Source: Paralithodes platypus
Lineage: Eukaryota > Arthropoda > Malacostraca > Decapoda > Lithodidae
Assembly (NCBI GenBank): GCA_032716605.1
Contig: CM064518.1
Coordinates: forward strand, 42,580,750-42,644,749
Reading direction: 5' to 3'
Length of the DNA: 64,000 nucleotides
Every line of letters begins with the position of its first letter. The stretch's first letter is position 1. The translations under genes and the position numbers were made by a program. This document shows positions 35,541 to 47,424 of the stretch, in pieces. The notes under the pieces are model-generated. The model had not been told where the DNA came from, ran no database searches, and saw only the letters and a list, made by a program, of their open reading frames with translations.

Positions 35541-36279
35541 TTACAGTACCTAGAATAAAGAATATGTCAGTATTCAAGTAACACACACACACACACACTA
35601 AATATAAACAGCCACTCAGCTTCATTGTATTACTCTTGACACATCATAATCAACAACAACAACAATAACAATAACAACAGCAAGACGTCAGCCAACACAA
35701 CCTAGTCACATTCTTCTATAAGGAGGAGTTGCTGTACCATCACCATATTCACAGCCGCCATGTTGAATCCCTATCCTGCAACTAATTCCCTTCTGATAAC
35801 TATCAAAGGTTAATTCATAAATGGTTGGATTCTTCATTACCAAAACATACATACTAACATAATTATGGTAATGTATAATAAGTTTCTCTATATCTTACGT
35901 AACAGAATGGAGAAAGAAAAACAAAGCTCATGAAATTTAAATCCATTCACCTAATCCAGAAACCTAAAACAATATGATTTTTTGTTTTTTTTGTTTTTTG
36001 CTTTGGATTGGGCAGCCATGTTCATTAGTTTGAGTGGTTCTAATATCTAGTGTTGTGTAATATGTTGCTATGTGAAGGAGTAACATTATTGAAGAAAGGA
36101 GAGTAAATATAAACGATAATAACATGCATGAGTGAGTTCTGTAGTTCGAGCTAACATGAGACAGAAAGATATGGGGCCAGCGACTAAGACCTGAGAGAGA
36201 GAAAACAAAAAAGGGAAATCCAGTGAGTTCAATGAATCTCCCGACACCAAGGCGGTACTACTTTCCTGGGCGAGGCTTT
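35041..36279. other. non-coding with (CA)n and (GA)n microsatellites
   Basis: (CA)-rich 35111-35215, (GA)n 35465-35537, (CA)n 35580-35598. No supportable gene. Confidence 0.7.
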
Positions 36280-36507
36280 CTACCCCTACTACTACTACTA
36301 CTACTACTACTATATATATATATATATTTTTTTTTAACTACACCACTCAGCCTGTGCATCCCCCCTTTGGACCCTAAACAAGGTCAGAACAGTCATCAAA
36401 GCGCCCGACTTGGTAGTCATTCAGCTACTTCCTATTCCGGGGTAAGCACTCAGACTCATCATCGTGGATTTTTTTCTTCGATACTACTACTACTACTACT
36501 ACTACTA

Positions 36508-36538
<31 letters not shown>

Positions 36539-36680
36539 AAACCACTCAGTCTGTGCATCCCTTCTTTGGACCCTAGACCAGGTCAGAATAGTCATCAAAG
36601 CGCCTGACTTCGTTGTCATTCAGCTACTTCCTATTCCGGGGTAAGCACTCAGACTCATCATCGTGGATTACTACTACTAC
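36280..36680 (-). repeat. two tandem SINE-like units with poly(A) and (AGT)n
   Basis: A segment of about 135 bp occurs at 36336-36471 and 36541-36668, about 93% identical: CTGTGCATCCC, CTTTGGACCCTA, CTTCCTATTCCGGGGTAAGC and CTCATCATCGTGGATT. On the minus strand each unit is followed by an A-run and then (AGT)n, as expected of retroposed units. Confidence 0.65.
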
Positions 36681-36897
36681 ATTGATTTTTATTTAATATT
36701 TTTCATACATTTCATGTTACTACTACTACCATCACCACCTCCACCATCACCACCACCACTACCATATATTTAATATTGTACATATACTAAATTTCACAAG
36801 CATCAGATACTACTATTCTACACCATGCAACTTCAATCCAGTCTCCTTCCTATGCGACCCTCTGCCACTGCTGCCTCGTAGTCTACTTCTGCCACCG

Positions 36898-37892
36898 TCA
36901 CTGGTTGTGGTGCAGACCTTCTTGTTCCCCGCAGGCATAGTAGTGCTGATCTGAGCAATGAGAAAGGCATCTCATCCAGGCTACGACGTGGCTCCTAGGC
37001 TGTTGCTTCTTCTCTGCGATGATCTCTGCTAGCCTTGAATAGAAGCACTGGGCCCTGGGTCCCATCCCTCCTGATGTGGTGAAGACTAGGGGGGTAAAGC
37101 TGCCATGTTCGACGTGTAAGATCCTTTCTCCATATGTCCTGACCTTCTCTCGTTCGTTCCTCTTGTGTGCAGCCTCCAGAGACAGCTCACTGTAGCTGTG
37201 GGCCATTGGGTCAAATACTCTTATGTCAAAGAACGCTCGCTGTGCATTTGTCCAAAAGCCTCTTGCACTAACGTCCAATCTTGCTTCAGTGGATGTGTTG
37301 GCCGTCCTGTGCTGCATGATCTATCCATCCAAGGGAATGAGTGATGGTTCGCTCACCACATCTCTACACACCTCCCTGAGCATGTTCGCTGTTACATCTC
37401 TTACTTCATCGTGCCTGATGCTGATGAATCCTCCTTTCTTACATATCATGGTGTGGTCTGTATCGTTGATGGTTTCACAAACGCATCGATCGGGCAGTCC
37501 TTCAATCGGCCAATCATACCTCAGTGCAATAGCATCATTAAATTCTTGTTTGTTGAGATTGAAGCTTTTTGCCTTGATTGGTAGTGTTGTCAGCCAATTT
37601 GAAGCACCCGTTTCTTGTGCTATTTGTAGTTTTCTTGTTTGTCTCGGGTGAAGTTGTCCCATCAATTGTGCCAGGTCATTTTTCTGTGAGTTTTGCCTCT
37701 CTGACGTGATGGTCTTTCTGATGTTGTAGATGTCTGCCTGGTCTACTTCACCGTCAGAATCTTGTGCTATGATACGGTCAGTGAGAGATCCTGTTATCTT
37801 TACTGAGTTCTGGTATTCCGTTACCGCCCTCTTCACTGGGTCGATGATTCCCATCCCTCCCAACCTAGGAGGCAGTGCGAGCAGCTCCCTCT
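36898..37892 (-). pseudogene. C-terminal part of a LINE, probable restriction-like endonuclease
   Basis: The minus-strand frame begins ELLALPPRLGGMGIIDP at the (AGT)n boundary and continues through GASNWLTTLPIKA, then a Cys/His box CVCETINDTDHTMIC (C-x-C-x7-H-x3-C), RHDEVRD and EPSL. After one in-frame TAG at 37318-37320 it reads ARLDVSARGFW, AFFDIRVFDP and HGSFTPLVFTTSGGMG. The order Cys/His box, RH(D/N), EP, acidic residue, then D-I-R matches the restriction-like endonuclease region at the C-terminus of R2/R4/NeSL-type LINEs. That assignment is from memory of the motif order. A frameshift near 36960 spoils the last residues. The RT domain is absent. Confidence 0.65.
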
Positions 37893-37922
37893 CTACTACT
37901 ACTACTACTACTACTACTACTA
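37893..37922. repeat. (CTA)n microsatellite at the truncation point
   Basis: Ten CTA units directly abut the truncated 5' side of the LINE fragment. Confidence 0.95.
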
Positions 37923-38432
37923 TGTCTCTGCATCATAATAAGACCAAGTTTATATAATTAGCACCATATTTCACTACAAAATCTTCAAAATAACTGAGAA
38001 ATCTTGATGGGAACTTTGCAATTTACTATCAGTTGGAAAAAAAAAAAAAAAAAAAAACAAAAACAGAGTATAGTTAGCCCAACATCAAACAACTCTATAC
38101 AGAAACCATTTACTATCATGGACCTCTCTGAGCACGATTCTCCAGCTTCTTTTTCAGCACTTCACAGCAGACAAACGACAATTGCAAGAGCACGAAGCAC
38201 TGACAACAATTATAATGGTTAGAAACAAGGTGAAGTCTACATTTATTTATGAGTGGGATAGAGATTATGGCATCTGAGTGTACATATACTGTATCTAAGG
38301 AAACTATTATCATGACTCTCCCACCAGACGATTCCCAGATCCTTAACCAGCCAATATGCCGAAGAAAAATAATAATAGTAATAATAATAAATAAATAAAT
38401 AATAATAAGAGTAATAATAATACTAATACTAA

Positions 38433-38471
<39 letters not shown>

Positions 38472-39186
38472 CAATAATAATAATAATAAATCAAAATACA
38501 AATAAAATCACGAAGGAATGACAACAATTAATTACACAAAAATAATCCATTAAGTAATATGATTCTCCCTATAAACCCCTCCCCCCGCTCCTTCAACCAC
38601 CACTTCACCACAGACAAACCGCTTAATTTATGCATTGTCCTCCAACCTCATTAATTAAGGCTGGGGTGAAGCCTGAACCGCTGGGGGGTCCCTGGGGGGG
38701 TGTAGAGGGCTTGTTTGTTGATGATAGTGTAGGTGGGTATGGTGACAATTCTTGCATACATCTGTCTGTATGCTGACTATTACCAGGGTTGCGGACACTG
38801 GCCAATTATTTATTTTGTTTTGTGCCTTTGTTGTTATTTCTGATCAATTTTTGATGAATTATTTTCACTTAAGCACTAAAGTGTGACTAACTGAAAGATG
38901 AAGTCACATTTTATTTCATGACATTATTATGATCTCTCTCCTCTCTCTCTCTCACACACACACACTATTGTTAAACAAAAATGTCCTTCATTCAGGTAAT
39001 TTCCAAAGCTTTAAATATTTACGAATTGCTTTGTACCGCCCGGTGGATTAATCTGTGTACAGTCGCATACAGGAATATCTGGACAACATTTGAAGGTTGA
39101 TTATGATACACAGGCGAACCATTTTCATACGAGGGTCGAGTAACAGATATAACATTACTGGGATACTCTAGTTTAATGTTCACCAG
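37923..39186. other. non-coding, (AAT)n at 38365-38490
   Basis: A-run at 38039-38057, AAT repeats, short CT/CA tract near 38936-38967. No gene recognised. Confidence 0.65.
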
Positions 39187-39398
39187 TTAAACCCTTCAAT
39201 ACGGTGACGTCCTTTTCTCTATATTCTGGTTAACTATTAGACGATTTTATTCAGCTTATAACGTCTACCCATATAAAGGTTAAAGACTCCTTTAAACCTT
39301 TTAGGCTACCATATATCTTTGTTTTTTAAGCTTTATATATTCGTCTAAATATAGCTGAAATCAAATAAAAATGGCGTCACCGGTACAGAAAGGGTTAA
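39187..39398. mobile_element. MITE-C copy
   Basis: TTAAACCCTTCAATACGGTG to GAAAGGGTTAA, 212 bp. Contains GACGTCCTTTTCTC, ACTATTAGACGATTTTATTC, TTCGTCTAAATATAGCTG and GGCGTCACCGG. Confidence 0.85.
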
Positions 39399-39965
39399 TG
39401 TATTTATGTTTTTATATATCATTACCAGGAATTCTACGGTTTATGACCACACCTGTACAAGCTAGTGTTTAGATATTATCTCTACCTTCATCCAAGTACC
39501 TCTAATAAACTTGTACAAACGAACTGATACATTCTATGATAAAACTATAATTTTCATAAATAGTTATAATATATTACTTTGTATGCAGTTTTCCATTATT
39601 AAAAGGTAACCAAGAAACTTTCCCATTAAACTTTTATATTCGAAGTTATGTATATGCATTCTGAAGTACTAATGAATCTTTTCTTTCTTCCTCTTCCATT
39701 TTCAACTTGGGCCAGATGAACATTAGCCTCTCATTAAAGTTTTCTTAAGCCTTTGGAAAGTGTATTAAACACGAACGAAGTAGAAATTCTTTATATTTTG
39801 GCAACCATGTTTCCTTTGGTTACTTTTGTTTTCTTATTAAATTCTTTATTTCCCTTATGTATGCATAATATTATACCTGTACTTGTGTTAAGTCTATATT
39901 GCCATACATACTGTAATATTGTCAATGTCATTGTCAATACTTTTATCATTTTACTTATCGCTACT
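39399..39965. other. non-coding spacer
   Basis: AT-rich; nothing supportable. Confidence 0.6.
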
Positions 39966-39980
39966 ACTACTACTGATAGG

Positions 39981-40396
39981 GTGGTGATGGGCTGGGCTAT
40001 CAGAGTGAGAACTGAGCGATCTCTGCCATACCCATAGCTTACTCTGACTGTTCCTTTAACTTATATATTTTCTAGATCTCAAGTGACGGCGTCTCTTCCG
40101 TGGATTGACCTCCCAATCTACCAAGATTGGAAGCCAAAGCGTCACATTTTCCCCTTGCCCCTCAACTTTCTCTTCATAATTGCTGAGGGGCACAGGGCCC
40201 TGGGTGAGGCTTTAGTTTCCCGGGCGTTTCCGCACCCTCCTCAGCTCCCCGCCATGGAGTGGCTTCGGTCACCCAGGCTTTATTGTGGTCGGCGGGGAGG
40301 GTTCTGTGGGGGCACTCGGTTATGGCCTTGGAATTGCTCGGGGCCTTGGGGCTGTTCGGCCAGGCAGCTTGGGGCACAACAACAACAACAACAACA
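39981..40396 (+). mobile_element. SINE-like element D, full copy with target-site duplication
   Basis: 416 bp from GTGGTGATGGGCTGG to an (AAC)n tail. Flanked by a perfect 15-bp duplication ACTACTACTGATAGG (39966-39980 and 40397-40411). This is direct evidence of retroposition. A 74-codon frame from ATG at 40083 is also present in copy 1 but may simply be inherited. Confidence 0.85.
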
Positions 40397-40411
40397 ACTA
40401 CTACTGATAGG

Positions 40412-41149
40412 AACAGTACTGCTACTACTACTACTACTACCACTATCAGTACCACTACTACTAATGTTGTGTTTATTGTTATATGTTATATGTTATATTA
40501 TTTTATTTATTGTTAGTATTATTACTGTTATCAATATTGTTATAATTATTATTAGTGTTATTAATATCAGTATTATTTTAATTACTATTAGTATTATCAT
40601 TAATTATTAGTATTACACATATTATTGTTACCATTACTTTATAGGAAAATTGTCTAAGAGATTGTCTAAACTAAATTACACCTTCTTGTGTAATAATCTA
40701 TACCAAATAATAATTAAAATTAAAACGAGCAAAGACCACACTCTTAGCTTAAACTCTAAAATACATATTCAGCTCATGCTAAGAATCCATGAAAATAGAC
40801 TGAATATAATACACAGTTAACATAGCAAAAATATAACTGCAAATATAAATAGGAGAACAATACCAGAAAGCTCATTTATAGACATTTATTCTCTTAGTGT
40901 ACAGGACTCCCACATCTTCATCATCATCATGTATTATCATTTATCTCTTTATTATACACTTATTGCTTTACTCGTGCACTGCAGCAAGTTTTGATTCTCC
41001 AGACAGCAATCATTAAACAGTTATAGAATAAATGGAGAGTGATCGGACGAGAATCAACCAGTAAACTATGTCAACCAGTAGCTCTCAACCAGTGCTAAGT
41101 CAGGATTTTCAGGTTAGTTTGGGTCAGGTGAAATTAGTTTAGGTTAGTT
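40412..41149. other. non-coding, ATT/GTT-rich at 40440-40620
   Basis: Imperfect ACT, GTTATAT and ATT repeats, then plain AT-rich DNA. Confidence 0.65.
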
Positions 41150-41262
41150 GGTTAAAATAGGACTTCAGAGGCTATCAACCCTTCTGGATTATTTAGCCAG
41201 CACACTAAGTCAAGAATACCGTCAGGACTGGAGCCCCTTTTCTACAACTCCAGTCCCTTTTT
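41150..41262. repeat. interspersed repeat G, copy 1
   Basis: ACTTCAGAGGCTATCAACCC, GGATTATT, AGCCAGCACACTAAGTCAA and a terminal hairpin GGACTGGAG..CTCCAGTCC. Matches 42833-42942. Confidence 0.7.
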
Positions 41263-42832
41263 AGTTTAGGAATTAGTTTAGGCCTGGTTAACTTGGCACT
41301 GGTTGAAATCTACTGTTTGAAATGGTCTAGTGGTTAAGTTGTCCGGAAACCCCTGTTGAGCTATATTATGGTACAGCCGAGTGTGTAAGTGAGACGCTCC
41401 GGGATAGATTGAAACCTTTGATATTATTTTAGTTTACCATCACAAAACCAGTATTAAATTGTATTACTAACAGTGTAGGAAAAACAACACTAGCATTAGT
41501 TTTCCTCAGTAACCATAAATAAAATATTTTGATTGTAGCAATAACCATTTAAATTTATCAATTTGAAATCGATTATAAAAAATACCATTATTTATATACA
41601 TAACCTTAATAATTGTTGTGTTAATGAAATCGTAATCTTTTCGACATTGGAAAATATGGAAATATCGTGAAGTACAAATTTTTTTTTCTCGACAATTTAG
41701 TTCATGAGAAAATAGCATATATTTGTTTTTTCATTGATATCAATTTATGTGATGGCTGGAAAATCTATTCCCGGATCACCTCGAGTAAACATGACCAGAC
41801 CATTTCGGCTCTAGTAAACTAGCATATTCCAAAAATATCAGATATATATTATATTATATTTGTACGAGAAAAATAAATCCGCCTTAGCAAGCAGTTATTT
41901 TACAGGCCTTCCCTCTTCGGTGAGAACAGAAAACAGGCTTGGCAATGGAATAAACAGGAAGAATCTGTGCCGAATGTAATAATTTTGCCGTGATAAAAAA
42001 ATAAATGCGAAACTGTGAGCTAGAGACCCTATAGACAACGGAAATCGGATAGCTCTTCCCCAAGACGCCTCTTTAGGTACTCAAATATATAAGAAACATT
42101 ATACAATATTCTAAATAACCGATACATTGCTCCAATTGGTGAAACCTTCAGTATTGCCTTTAATATTATTGGTGTTAACATATCAGTTTAAAATATGTCA
42201 GTGTTAAGCCTTTGAGGCTTATATATTATTTATCCTAGCCCACAGTAAAGGATTTCATCTTATATAATTCCCAAGAAAATAATTGCTTATAGTAATCTTT
42301 TTTAGTATATTAAAGCATTGTATATTTGATTCCGCCAAACCCTAGACAAATGTCTTCATCTCAGGAAAGAGCTCTTGGAGTCGAAGGGTTCATAAAGGTT
42401 AAAAAGGGTTTATGTTAAAGGTTTAAAAAGGATATATATTAAGGGTTTTCAAGGACCAAGGCACAAACTATCGGTAATTCTCTAATCTCCGTTCACTGCA
42501 GGGTCTCTACTGCTGGATAAACAAGCCAGGAAGTTTGAGCAACAAGCGCACTGTACAGGCGAACACAGAAATACATAGGACACCCATCCGAAGCCTGCCA
42601 TTTATTTATTATTTAACTAAAAAATAATCGCATTTAACCTGTTCGGTCAGATGCTATCCTTTTCCTATCTCATTCTAGCTAACTCCAGCCGATTAGTATT
42701 ACTTTGGATACACTTCTGGGATTATAAGGAGTAATTGATATAATTTTAACCCTTTGATCAAAAGAGGTTATTCATAATCTTAATAACATCGTTTGGAGGT
42801 GGCTAGAATGTAATATCAATTTACAGTAGTTC
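41263..42832. other. non-coding spacer
   Basis: AT-rich; no gene. 42330-42405 weakly recalls half of a MITE-C, too little to call. Confidence 0.6.
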
Positions 42833-42942
42833 GTTAAAATAGAACTTCAGAGGCTATCAACCCTATTGGATTATTAAGCCAGCACACTAAGTCAACAGTA
42901 ACGGCAGGACTGGAGCCTCTCTGCAAGAACTCCAGTCCCTCG
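42833..42942. repeat. interspersed repeat G, copy 2
   Basis: Same blocks in the same order as 41150-41262, about 85% identical, including the terminal GGACTGGAG/CTCCAGTCC hairpin. Confidence 0.7.
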
Positions 42943-44196
42943 TAATATCAATTAGCTTCTTGTAGGGGTTATGTATCGTTCGACTGCACACTCGCAAGTA
43001 CAACTGTTACTGTGTATTTTGGCGATATGATAGTAGTGTTGATAAGCAGTTATAAAAGCATTGCCTGTAAAGTACATAGTTCTATATACATTCATGTCAA
43101 TATTCACTTATATTCTCGAAGAGATTATCACACAGCGCATCGTAATTTTCAATATATGTACAGTCGACTTATGACCAAATTTAAAATAAAAACTGCTATG
43201 TGTTCAGTATTTTCTTGGTTTAATACGACTCATATTCATAATGCAGCCGTGTGTACTCCATTATACTTAGTAGGCGCATGAATCTGAATCATCTTAGCCA
43301 AATTACAATTAATCATCTTTGAATCACAGATATTTAACGTCACATGAAAAGATTTATTAGTACATAAGTATATTTCTATTATACATTGTGTGATAAATCT
43401 TCAATATATCTCAGAACACAGCCAGCACCATGGAACAACCCCGAACACCCACAATAATAAATGGAAAAAGGAAACTTTACATTAAAAACAGAAACAAAAC
43501 GAGAAGCTAAAAAAAAAAAAAAAAAAAAAAAACTCTCTAGTGATTCTACGTGGCCAAGAAAAAATTATGGGAACCTTATTTCTTTTCTCTGTGAGGCTAG
43601 TTTGTCAGCATTACTGGAGTCATGTCAACCTTCATAAATCATGACACATACGCGCACACACACACACACTAAGTTTCTTTTAATCTCTCTCTCTCTCTCT
43701 CACACACACACTAACGCACCAGTCTTTGAATTATTTGATATTACAATTAATCAAACCTATAGCTTACTGTACACATCGCTTGATACAACCGATAACAATA
43801 TATGTAATGGAAGCACTATGTAGGTGAGTATTGTACCTAAATACAACACAGTGCTTGTTCAACGATCATTCGGAGAGAGGAATATACTGAACATAAGATA
43901 CTGAATATATTTAAATGCTAAAGAACAGACTGAATAATATCTTAATCTAAAGTTATTAATTAAAACAATTAATTTTATTTTGCAGAGATCGGTCAAGGGA
44001 ATTCGATTTTGCTTAAATTATAATGTGTAGTAACTTAAATGAGTCTAAAATGTAACTACCTCCTAGCAGCTCCTATTTTTCGTCCGTCCAGATCCGAGAA
44101 TGCGATATTTATGGTGTGATTTATGTTTTAACTGGGCATGTTGGGGACTCATCAACACCTTCCCCAAGTTTGGACCAGTTCAGAACCTTCCATACT
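42943..44196. other. non-coding spacer
   Basis: A-run at 43509-43532 and short CA/CT tracts near 43655-43710. No gene. Confidence 0.6.
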
Positions 44197-44428
44197 TTGA
44201 CCCTAACGCATCCTTCACTTTACTCCAGCCATCAAGTCAAATCAAGTCATTATGTCTGGCAATTATCAGACAATTTCATTTACTTGAGAAAGGATCTGTG
44301 GGAGTCGAAAGGTTATTTGAGATTGAATTTAGCCCTCTGACAGCTAGAAATAATGCCTAAGCTGTATAAAATCGTCTAGTGTCAGCAAGAATAAAGTGGA
44401 GAAGCCATTATGTTACTGAAAGGGTTAA
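44197..44428. mobile_element. MITE-C, diverged copy
   Basis: Left TTGACCCTAACG, right GAAAGGGTTAA. Core GTCTGGCAATTATCAGACAA, TTGAGAAAGGATCT, AAATCGTCTAGTGTCAGC. Confidence 0.7.
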
Positions 44429-44886
44429 TTATACCAAGACGATCATGGTGACTTATCCTAATCCAACCTAACCTAATCGTTTAAGTTAAGATGAGGTCTG
44501 GTTGAGTTTAGCCTGGATAAGTTACCGCGATTATACCAGACAAAATAAAATATATGCGTACAAAATATATGGATAAATGCAATAATAGTGAGTGTCTATG
44601 AAAACCCCCACATCGTCCAAAGTTCGGGAACACGCGAAGGCCCGGCCCCTCAACTCCTGCCATGTGTCTCCCCCACGTCACCAAGGTTATTAATTACATT
44701 CATTATCCTCACTCATGATTCATTACATTCATTATCTTCACTACTCATGATTCACGGACGGGCCAGGGTAGGGGGGAGGGGGGTCGGTAGGCTAATTTAA
44801 TCATCATTTTTCTTCGCCAGAGTCAGACGAGCTCAGGTGTGTAATTTGGAACAGGGCTTAAAATGTTCGTGGCCCGTGGTTCGTGA
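44429..44886. other. non-coding spacer
   Basis: TTACATTCATTATC..CACTCATGATTCA is duplicated at about 44694-44728 and 44725-44755. No gene. Confidence 0.55.
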
Positions 44887-44929
44887 TCCTGATTGTTATG
44901 GCTGTGCAGCACAGCCATAACAATCAGGA
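44887..44929. repeat. perfect 21-bp hairpin, 1-nt loop
   Basis: TCCTGATTGTTATGGCTGTG.. at 44887-44907 is exactly complementary to 44909-44929. Confidence 0.97.
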
Positions 44930-44984
44930 GCTGGAAAAAATATACTATAGCACAGCCTGTGCTATAGTATATTTTTTCCAGCTC
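44928..44984. repeat. perfect 28-bp hairpin, 1-nt loop, overlapping the previous
   Basis: 44928-44955 (GAGCTGGAAAAAATATAC..) pairs exactly with 44957-44984. It shares two bases with the hairpin to its left. Confidence 0.97.
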
Positions 44985-45178
44985 ATGGTAAATTGACATG
45001 TTACTATCTTGGTTACTCATCTGTTACGTTGATTATGTAGCGAAATGTGTTGTTAATTATGAAAACTTGCCATTAATGTGACGCAGAGACATAGTAGATT
45101 CATAGTTTGTCATTAAGTATCAATAAATATTTTGCTAAGAGATTCAATTTACCATCAGCTGAAATACAACCGACTATA
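44985..45178. repeat. interspersed repeat E, copy 2
   Basis: GTAAATTG, TATCTTGG, GCGAAATGTGTTGTTAATTA, TGAAAACTTGCCATTAAT, CAATTTACCATCAGCTGAAA. Same order as 11380-11620. Confidence 0.55.
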
Positions 45179-45589
45179 GTTAAGTGACGTTAGGTAGTTG
45201 GTGCGGGTGATCAGGTTAAAAACACATAAAAACGAGGATTACTAGGTGGAGTTAGAATCTGGTATGTGATTCAGTTAGCCATGGAGGCGTTAGGGAGATA
45301 ATGTTCCGTGGTTGGCATGTAATCCAGATATAATTACATGCGAAGATAATTATATGCGTCGCCGTGATGTCGTTGTTTTGACCAGTTAGATAGAGCTAGT
45401 TACGAAGTCATATCATGTAATTATTAGGGTGTTATTGAGCTCAACTGTGTGGTGATGATGTATTTACCAACTCTGCTGTGGAGCCAAAGTGTCTAATTTG
45501 GAAAAGGCGAAATTTCACATTGCAACTGATTAGTTCCATACAATTATTTAGAGGTAGTTAAGTAGGGCAAGTGTTTCTTAGGAGGTGTT
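45179..45589. other. non-coding spacer
   Basis: No supportable feature. Confidence 0.6.
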
Positions 45590-45943
45590 TGGTTTATTTG
45601 TTCATATATTTATTTATATATTATTTTCTTGGTTTCCGCCCTAGACCTTCATAAAGCTTAGAAAAAAGAAAAAAAAAATCCCCTTCAAGATAAATGTGTA
45701 CACTTTTCGGTAGAAAAATGTCTGGACCGAATGCCGGTTTCTCCTAAAATGCAGGTTCGTTATAGCTCGCCAGGAAAAAATCGACATCTAAATGGCACGA
45801 AAGGTCTTAATATTGACAAAGAAATGGAGTGAAAGGTCTTAAGGTCGCCAAGCAAATGGAGTGGTCGTCTTAAGAACTCAAAAACTAATGGGGCTAAACA
45901 TGAGGGAGAAGGGGGTCGAGAAAAAGCCTATATGTGCCCTTAA
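45590..45943 (-). mobile_element. MITE-B, reverse copy, left end lost
   Basis: CCCTAGACCTTCATAAAGCTT, CAAGATAAATGTGTACAC, GGTAGAAAAATGTCTGGACC, CGCCAGGAAAAAATCGAC, CACGAAAGGTCTTAATATTG, GGGGCTAAACATGAGGG, GCCCTTAA. Confidence 0.78.
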
Positions 45944-47089
45944 CAGGACTATTGACCCGGGGTGTAAAGCGGTAGTTGGCAACACCGCTAATGCGCAGGT
46001 AGATAATTAGTAGTAAATCAGGTAATTAAGGAGCTCCGGCCCTTTATCTCTGTCTTATACTCCCGCGGCCTCATCTTTCCCGTACCTAGTTCCGGTTTAT
46101 GATATACCTGATCCCCCATCTTCAGTTTAATGACCCATGTGACAATTCCTCGTCATATGTACGGTCGCGCTAATAAGTCATGTCCCAGCTGTCATTACGT
46201 TTGGCTCGCTCTGTGCTGCATTAATGTCTGTCAGATGTTGAATAGGGTGGGTAAGTGTAGGAACATGTTTGTATATTTCACTCGATATGAAGCAATGAAG
46301 CTTAGATATTGTTGATACCAATTATTGATCAAAACATACTTGGTGCCGAGACATCACGTATTAGCGCGATAGTACGTGCTAGCCAAATTATGTCTTGTTG
46401 TGTTTTTGTTATTCATGTTTTCCTCGTCTTTAAACCCTTCTCATTATTATGCATTTTTCTTTCGTCTCAGTTTTACCATTACCGTACAGATTAAATTTAT
46501 CTCTCTCTTTTATATGAAGTTCTACCACTAGCCTCGTTAAATATGTACGTAAGCCTAGCTAAATCCCCGTCTGTTTACATAAAGTTCTTTTAAACAGTGT
46601 CCCACATCTCATCTGTTTCAAACTGCCACCTCACCCCGAACAAACCGTCCACCGCCTGTACATTCCCCGTCTAATAACGAGAACGTACATTATGAACGTG
46701 CGAGGCAGGACACATGCATAATTAAATATACATATACTGCTTGTACTGCACACCACTATATTTCATGCGGCCCAGGCTGGTTTTAATCCACTTAGGGCCT
46801 CCGCGGGGAAATATTGAGACTGCTGTTACTAATGGCTGGCTGAAATGCTATCTGTTTAATGGTATAATACAGTGTGTGCATGATTTATGATAGGCTGGTG
46901 ATGGTTAATACGGTGATGGTGTGATAATTATGCTTGTAAATGGTCTATACGTAGGAGAGTAGCTTTCTAATAGTGCCATCATTTTCGTAGTGCAATGGCA
47001 ATCAGTATCCCTCGTGAAATGATAATATGAATGGCAATTGAGAGAAATAGGCAATGTGTGTTGTCTTTCACATGGAATAAAGCGCGCAC

Positions 47090-47133
<44 letters not shown>

Positions 47134-47329
47134 AAGCACAACCCAAAACAAAACAGGTTGACATGAATTCGGTAGCATGACAAGCTAACTATTCACCCAC
47201 CTCAAACATAATTATTACCAGGGCAGCTGTGCAGACCTTATCAAAACAATGCAAGCATGTCAAGCCTGATAACACTCACCTACACTGTAAGATTCGTGCG
47301 TGCAATACCGAATACATTCAAAACATAGT
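45944..47329. other. non-coding, (CA)n at 47092-47131
   Basis: AT-rich DNA without a recognisable gene. Confidence 0.6.
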
Positions 47330-47424
47330 TATTGTTTTTTTGTGTGCTGTTTGCTTTTTTACTTGTGTCAATGAGCAGGAAGTGTTGTAGGATTTTTGGT
47401 GATGTTTTTTCTCTACTGTTTTCA
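47330..47424. repeat. interspersed repeat H, copy 1
   Basis: TTTTACTTGTGTCAATGAGC, GGAAGT, TAGGATTTTTGGTGATG and TTCTCTACTGTTTTC are shared with 50312-50404. Confidence 0.7.

Noticed and set aside
36430..36680. Hammerhead ribozyme core from GATGATGAGTCTGA on the minus strand
   Set aside because: The required GAAA box and stems are not present at the right spacing.
42330..42405. Fourteenth MITE-C copy
   Set aside because: Only a half-element resemblance (CTTGGAGTCGAAGGGTT) and no TTAA ends.
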